This document shows, one piece after another, positions 58,228 through 64,000 of a stretch of 64,000 nucleotides of DNA. The stretch's first letter is position 1, and every line of letters begins with the position of its first letter. A program made the position numbers and the translations under genes. The notes below the pieces were generated by a model. It did no database searches. It saw nothing but the letters and a program-made list of their open reading frames with translations, and was not told the DNA's origin. The stretch is taken from NCBI GenBank assembly GCA_019009955.1, contig CM032233.1, forward strand, positions 113,102,501 through 113,166,500, read 5' to 3'. The stretch is from Riptortus pedestris (lineage: Eukaryota; Arthropoda; Insecta; Hemiptera; Alydidae).

Positions 58228-59082
58228 AAAAAAAAAGTCTTGGTAAACTAAGCAGATTTCCCAAATGATGGTATGACATAACACTTACCTCTACAACCCC
58301 AAACATGCCCTGTTTATAAATAAAAAAACAGTAAAAGTGGGGATTAACTGAAGCCTGGAAACTAGAAAGTATGAATAACTCGTTTAATGTTTGAGTTACG
58401 AAAAAATATACAGGGTAAGAAGTGTAGAGCATCAATAGTTTAACGAGGTTTGCTTCGTAACATTTTTCGATCCTTCTATTAAAATCAGAGATATGTTGAA
58501 ATTTGGAATCCTTCTCCCTAAATCCCCTCTAATCCTGGTTCCATTTCTGCCATTAACAAACATGACCACTGGAGTTGAAAGAAACTGTTAAATATTGAGT
58601 ATGGTATAGAACAAATAATCATTTTCGAGTCAAAACCGGGAAAACATAATTGATGACGACATCAAGCTACGTATTTGGATGTATCTCAAATAGCAAAAGA
58701 TCAAGGAAGACAATATTTTCTATTTAAGCTTCGATTCACGATACAACAGATTATTGTTAATATGACATGAGTAGGAGGGGAAGGGATTTACTGAAGGCTG
58801 GAAAATAAAAAATGTTTATATCTCAGTTGATAATAAAGAAAGTGAAAAAATATATATAATACAATTTATAACGGCATTCAATTAGTAATTAGATTGGTCC
58901 TATACAAGTTTTCGATCCGATGCATAATGGAGATATTTTTAATTTTCAAAATCCCCTCTCCGTCCTATTTCACCGTTAACGAACTTTATCTTTAGTTTTA
59001 CAAAAAAAAAAAAAGCTTATAAATCAAGTTTGGTAACGATAAAAAAAATTTACGACCGCTAGAGCGTTAACAGACAAATATG

Positions 59083-59117
<35 letters not shown>
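58228..59117 (+). mobile_element. HINE-like copy, double-module form, 3'-truncated
   Basis: The 5' end has lost the hairpin (AAGTCTTGGTAAACTAAGCA). Both modules follow, then GACCGCTAGAGCGTTAACAG and (TA)n (59088-59115). There the family sequence stops at the start of an RTE-like fragment. Confidence 0.75.
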
Positions 59118-59119
<2 letters not shown>

Positions 59120-59120
<1 letters not shown>

Positions 59121-59576
59121 TTCAGTAATCTCAAGAATAATTAAAGTCCATGGCCTGATCAAATAAAAGATGAAATTATTTTAGATATTGAATATTTTAG
59201 CTTAAGAGGTTTGTGACGTTTTCAATACACCTGAAGATAAAGTACCTGTACAATGAAAACCATCAAAAATTATTTTAATATATAAAAAAGGAGATCGAGA
59301 CAATATTGAAAACTACAGGCCTCTCTTTGCCCCACAATATCAAAGGTTCTACCAGTGCTTTAAATGAAAGAATTTCCTATCAGTTAACTACAGAAATTGC
59401 AAAACAGGCTAGATTTAAAAAAGGGTCACAGATTATCTACAAACAATAAATCAGTTAATTGGAAAATCTATAGAATACTCATTTCTACTTTATCTGGAAG
59501 GCCTTTGACTCGGCTTTCCATTAGCTTTTTTCAGGCATTATGCGAACTTGGAGTAGAAGATAAATATATTAAAAAT
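59120..59576 (+). pseudogene. RTE-like LINE reverse transcriptase, N-terminal RT fragment
   Basis: Across three frames the conserved first RT motifs appear: PWPDQIKDEII (about 59150), IYKKGDRDNIENYRPL (about 59283), STALNERI-like residues with ARFKKG (about 59360-59420), then YRILISTLSGRPLT near 59480 where the F-x-D-Y-x-KAFD motif should be. FFQALCELGVEDKYIK (about 59530) follows and matches FQALCELGMEDKYI at 12636 almost exactly, so both derive from one element family. The copy ends abruptly where a Helentron-like 5' end begins. Confidence 0.75.
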
Positions 59577-60435
59577 ACCGTCACCCCGGGGCTGCGTAAA
59601 CTAAGCAGATTTCCCTCGTGAAGTTTTACAATAGATAAATCTACATACTGGTAACACAACAGCACCGCCAATATTAAGTGAATAAATACAAATGATAATA
59701 GCAACCCTCCTGACGAGAAGCGTCTGAAATTTAAACAAACAGGTCTGCCTACCACTTAAGGGAAATAAAAACAATTACTAAAATATATCATAGTATAAGA
59801 TATTAATTTTATTTAAATATTTACTATATCTAGCACTTTAATTTATAATGAATCAGAATAAATCTTATCTCAATCAATCAAAGTTTAGTAGTCCAAGAAC
59901 TTAAGACGGGGGGGGGGGGGTTCACCAGAACATATTTGCATGTATCTCCTGTAATAAAGGTCTCTGGAAAACAATATTTTGTATTGAAGCTTTGAATAAT
60001 GTGGTTTATTATATAACAGGGTACTGTTCATGTAACGTGAGTAGAAGTGGGGGTTTACTGAAAGCTGAAACATGCAAATATCTGGAATAATACTCCAGAT
60101 AGAGAATAAATGTATATAACAATATTTATAGTACATTTAGTTTTCTATAAGATTGGTTCTATACAATTTTTCTATCCGATGTATAGTATCTCGAATTTTC
60201 TAAAATCCCACCTCTCACTGGTCCGATTTCAGCCACTAACGAACTTGATCTTTCTTTTTACGTAAAACGATTAAATATTGAGTTTGGTAACGATCAAACC
60301 AAAATTGCGACCGCTAGAGCGTTAACAGCAAAATATACGGTAAATCAAATAAATGGTTCGAACCGCCAGTATAAATGATACTGGTGTTATATCTGTCGGT
60401 GAAGACCGTCGTTACTGGCTGATAATCGAGCACAT

Positions 60436-60475
60436 GTGGCAAGCGCTTTCGATGCGAAGGCACCATCATCAAGCC
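60436..60475 (-). ncRNA. hammerhead-like motif with altered core, left end
   Basis: On the minus strand TTGATGA (core expects CUGANGA) is followed by a GGTGC/GCATC stem II with loop CTTC, then GAAA and GCGC. The right end (about 61517-61547, plus strand) has TTGAAGA, GGTGCCTTCGCAT, GAAA. Both ends, and both ends of the copy at 41786, share T in place of the first core C. Confidence 0.4.
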
Positions 60476-60659
60476 CTCTAGGTCGCCCAACTCAACATAA
60501 ACTCGCTGCATTTCATCATATTCTACTCAGACTGAACCCACTTCCGCTCTCAAAGGACAACTACGACAAAGAGTTGAAGACAATATACGAGAAAGCACAC
60601 ACCAACGGTTAAAAACGACACACCATTGACAAATTATTCAAGAAATTAGCCGGTAACAC

Positions 60660-61205
60660 AAAACGAGACATTCACACCCCACAGAACCAATTAGGAAACG
60701 CAACGCCATCGCGTACACAGAACCTGACACATATAAAATCACCAACGTACTACATAAAGAAGGACTCCACACTACTTTCAGAACTAACAACACACTATGA
60801 CAAAAGCTGACAAATGACATTTACAATATGAATGGAGTATACAAAATAACATGCAGTTGCAACAACACGTGCATTGGACAGACTGAGAGGAGACGGAAAA
60901 CTCGCTACACAGAACACAAACGCTCATTCGGACTAATCAAATGAGACACTAACTTCGCCAACCATTTTAATGAGGACTGCCACGACAGTACGCAACTCAT
61001 CCATAGACAAACAAAAGGACGGAGACTGGACATATTAGAGAACATGGGGATTTACAAACAACGGACATTCAACGGGGGCATTATAAACGAACAGCTCAAC
61101 ACTAGCTCAGACACAATATTTAGACCACTACAACTGCTTAAACCAGTGACGCCAACTGACGGACACCCGCACGAATACAAACAGCTGAAGCGACGGCGAA
61201 CATAG
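60660..61205 (+). pseudogene. Penelope-like RT thumb and GIY-YIG endonuclease
   Basis: From about 60705 one frame reads RKRNAIAYTEPDTYKITNVL and then TTFRTNNTL, the connector between RT thumb and nuclease. After a stop at about 60797, NGVYKITCSCNNTCIGQTER (GIY-YIG motif with Y replaced by C in the second half) starts near 60831. RYTEHKRSF, then NHFNEDCHD and RRLDILENMGIYK follow. The frame ends at TAG 61203-61205 after TPTDGHPHEYKQLKRRR. A TGA interrupts at 60942. The family uses this nuclease to nick target DNA for primed reverse transcription. The catalytic RT palm is missing. Confidence 0.8.
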
Positions 61206-61603
61206 ATCCAGATTCTATATCAATTACTTAATATCAGCCGTGATTTTTAATCATTCAAACATTTCATTAAACCTGTGCTCACGCACAAGCAACTATAACA
61301 GACCTAAGCACAAATAACACAATAAAAACATAGACAACCTAACGGACACGGGCAACGACCAACTACACAAAAACAATTTTCCTGGACATCATCAATAACC
61401 ACCCTTCATTTGAGTAATGTAAGCAAACATACACAGACTAAAACGTAAAGCACCGTACATGGTGAACAGGCGTGTAAAACCTACTGACCACTGACCTCAG
61501 TACAATTCTAGACGGCTTGAAGAAGGTGCCTTCGCATAGAAAGCGCTCGCCAGACGTACTCGATCATCAGCCAGTAACGACAGTCTTCACCGACAGATAT
61601 AAG

Positions 61604-61651
<48 letters not shown>

Positions 61652-61776
61652 ATTTTGAACTGACCTCATTTTCGTCATCTCCTTGGTAGGATCGATTGAT
61701 ATTTGAAGAAGTATTTCGAAAATCGCGTTATGAGTACGACCTCAATAGCTGATTTCCCTTAAGGAAAATCTGCTGG

Positions 61777-62085
61777 AATACTTCAATCAAACAGAATACA
61801 CGTTTCAAACATATATTAGTGATCTGCATGTTGATTCAACTAAATTACAGGCTCGAGCTATAGACACGTTATTTAGGTTTCACGATAGCTCAGTATTTAA
61901 TATTTAAGAGGATCGATGGGGCTTCAAAAGAAAACGGTCAATCCAACCTATGATTATGACGTAAATCATTAATAACTATGAGATGGCCGTTTTAATGTAT
62001 TCTACTATCCTTTCTCAGCTAATTCAAATTGATTTTAAAATATTGTAACTAATATTAGCGACAGAAAAAGGGTTTCAATATCAAG
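61777..62085. other. no gene recognised
   Basis: Unassigned spacer between two family copies. Confidence 0.45.
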
Positions 62086-62212
62086 AAGAACACTTCCCTT
62101 AAGGGAAATCAGCTATTGAGGTTGTACTCATGACGGAATTTTCGAAATTTTTCTTCAAATGTCCATCGATTCTACCTCAGTAGATGACAAAAATGAGGTC
62201 CGTTCAAAACTG

Positions 62213-62282
<70 letters not shown>

Positions 62283-62718
62283 TGTTACCACTCTAGCGGT
62301 CGCAATTTTTGTTTGATCCTTACCAAACTTCATATTTAAGCGTTTTTTGTAAAAAGAAAGATCAAGTTCGTTAACGGCTGAAATCGAACCAGTGGGAGGG
62401 GGGGTTTAGAGGGGGAGGATTTTCGAAAATTCGAAATATCTCCGTTACTATACGTCGGATCGAAAAATTGTAAATAATCAATCTTTTTGCAAAGTAAATT
62501 TATTATAAATATTGTTATATACATTTATTCTCTATCTTGAATATTAACCGAGATATTTGCATTTTTATTAAATATGGGCCGCTAATGGACGGGTGACTTT
62601 CTTGCCAAAAGCTAGTTCGGCCGTTTCCTTAACTGCTCGACTCTCGTGAAATTTCTCTATTGTAAAACTTCACGTGGGAAATCTGCTTAGTTTACGCAGC
62701 CCCTGCGTGACGAACTTT
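62086..62718 (-). mobile_element. HINE-like Helentron copy, full length, short form
   Basis: Starts with CTTCCCTTAAGGGAAATCAG and ends with the inverse of GTTCGTCACGCAGGGGCTGC. (CA)n/(TA)n at 62221-62279. The G-rich tract GTGGGAGGGGGGGTTTAGAG lies at 62392. It carries the short-form 5' segment GCCAAAAGCTAGTTCGGCCG. Confidence 0.9.
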
Positions 62719-62766
62719 TTTTTTTTCTTTTAGCTAAGTTACAAAATGTATTGATCGCCCCTCGTG

Positions 62767-62845
62767 TATATTTCCCTTAACGGAAATCAGCTATTGAGGT
62801 CGTTCTCATGACGCGATTTTCGAAACGAAATTGAGGTCCGTTCAA

Positions 62846-62918
<73 letters not shown>

Positions 62919-63383
62919 GTCTGTTAACACTGTGGCAGTCGCAATTTTTGTTTAACCGTCACCAAACTCGGTATTTAATCGTTTTATGTAAAAAGAAAGA
63001 TCAAGTTCGTTAACGGCTGAAATCGGACCAGTGGGAGGGGGGTTTAGAGGGGGGGAATTGCGAATATTCGAAATATCTCCGTTACTATACGTCGGATCGA
63101 AAAGGATTATAGAACCAATCTTATTGAAAATTAAATTTACTATAAATATTGTTGTATACATTTATTCTCTATCTTGAATATTAACCGGGATATTTACATT
63201 TTTATTAAGTGTGTGCGGATAACGGACGAGATGAGATCGGCTAAGGACGGTTCTATTCGTTTCCGCCGAAAGCTAGTTCGGCTGTCTCCGTAAATGTTTG
63301 GGTCTCGTATGGTGATTTCTCTATTGTATAACTTCACGTGGGAGATCTGTTTAGTTTAAGCAGCCCCTGCGTGGCGGACTTTT
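62767..63383 (-). mobile_element. HINE-like Helentron copy, full length, short form
   Basis: Starts near TTTCCCTTAACGGAAATCAG and ends at 63382 (inverse of GTCCGCCACGCAGGGGCTGC). A stretch of the 3' block is deleted at about 62825 (GATTTTCGAAACGAAATTGA). (TA)n at 62850-62914. Confidence 0.9.
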
Positions 63384-63385
63384 TC

Positions 63386-63489
63386 TTGATCTCCTGGAAG
63401 GATTGAAGGGCGATGGAGAAATTTTGTCGATAATCGCGTCATGAGTACGACCTCAACAGCTGATTTCCCTTAAGGGGGTTCTACTAAAA
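63386..63489 (+). mobile_element. HINE-like 3' end fragment
   Basis: TGATCTCCTGGAAGGATTGA through CGCGTCATGAGTACGACCTC to a partly lost palindrome (TTTCCCTTAAGGGGGTTCTA). It lies back to back with the 5' end of the preceding minus-strand copy. Confidence 0.75.
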
Positions 63490-63860
63490 TAAATGGCACA
63501 AGAAGATGGCTTTAAAAACGATTCCTTTCCACCGAAAGCGGAGTTCGGGCCTGAAGACGGGTTAAAGGTAACGACTGCATTTAGTACGTGCCTCCCCCTC
63601 CAGGTCTAGCTGTTACCTGCCTCGCCTTTTCCCACCTTAGATATCAGACAGTAGGGTATAACCCAGAAATAGGAGGTGTTAAAACTATGATTTTAAGTCT
63701 CAGAGAAATATGAAAAGAAGCCGCACCCAAACGTGTCCCCAAATCTAAATGGTAGAATAAATCGAAATGTTATTTCAATATGTTAAATGAAAGCAGGAAA
63801 ACTCACAAATATAAGGAAAGGAGTTCTGGCACAATGAAGGGTTTGCGCGATAATGTGACG
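63490..63860. other. no gene recognised
   Basis: Moderate G+C, no open frame of interest. Confidence 0.4.
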
Positions 63861-63964
<104 letters not shown>

Positions 63965-64000
63965 GTGAGTCGTGAGGAGCGTGAGTTGAGAAATGCCCAT

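Larger units (their letters stand above)
60337..61604 (+). mobile_element. Penelope-like element with inverted ends
   Basis: It is inserted exactly at the junction between GTTAACAG and the microsatellite of the host copy. The ends are inverse complements of about 95 bp (GGTGAAGACCGTCGTTACTG left; its counterpart GTCTTCACCGACAGATATAA right). The left end carries an extra 50-base tail (AAATAAATGGTTCGAACCGC). The inverse of that tail occurs at the right end of the element at 41786. Confidence 0.8.
59577..61776 (+). mobile_element. HINE-like copy, long 5' form, split by Penelope-like element
   Basis: The 5' end CCGTCACCCCGGGGCTGC is at 59579. The body has a G-run (59910) and GACCGCTAGAGCGTTAACAG up to about 60336. 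After the insertion, (TA)n (61609-61646) and the 3' block resume, ending TGCTGGAA at 61776 (CTGG still fits CTRR). Confidence 0.85.

Overview
The window looks like repeat-dominated nuclear DNA of an animal, most likely an insect or another arthropod. It is A+T-rich and full of long (TA)n microsatellites. I see no intact host gene, no rRNA or tRNA gene, no bacterial-style operon and no CRISPR. The recognisable coding sequence is debris of transposons: Jockey, R1-like and RTE-like non-LTR retrotransposons, Penelope-like elements, piggyBac, Merlin and Tc1. With Helitrons and a tRNA-derived SINE, this is the usual transposon set of arthropods. I cannot name the species.

One repeat family dominates, and I call it HINE-like here. 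In + orientation a copy starts with a short hairpin (arms ACGCAG/CTGCGT). A 12-bp motif AGCAGATTTCCC follows. The body carries a C-rich tract, a short palindrome and usually a (TA)n tract. It ends in a 28-bp near-palindrome containing GGGAAATCTGCT (inverse complement of the 5' motif), then CTAA or CTRR. Subterminal inverted repeats, a 3' hairpin, a central microsatellite and no target duplication match non-autonomous Helentrons (HINE/DINE-1 type). I count more than 35 whole or partial copies, on both strands, with a shorter (~650 bp) and a longer form whose body is internally duplicated.

Layout. 0-11 kb: Helentron-like copies, Jockey-type LINE tails, a Helitron end and a SINE. 12-14 kb: a broken RTE-like reverse transcriptase cut by a Helentron-like copy. 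16.9 kb: a hammerhead-ribozyme-like sequence. 18.3-18.9 kb: a deleted Tc1 element. 19.5-31.2 kb: the densest nest, with copies inside copies, one hosting a clean Helitron insertion. 31-41 kb: fewer repeats, holding one Penelope-like relic with inverted ends and ribozyme-like motifs, a nested TIR element and a palindromic AT tandem repeat. 41-46 kb: a long Helentron-like copy hosting a Penelope-like insertion with a 12-bp target duplication. 46-51 kb: R1-like and Jockey/I-like LINE tails. 52-56 kb: a Merlin element inside a Helentron-like copy, then a piggyBac relic with 44-bp subterminal repeats. 57-64 kb: LINE tails, an RTE-like fragment cut by a Helentron-like copy that was itself cut by a Penelope-like element, and further copies.

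No gene set here works together as a host pathway. The interest lies in the layered insertion history, the conserved non-coding structures of the dominant family, and the ribozyme-like motifs in the Penelope-like ends.
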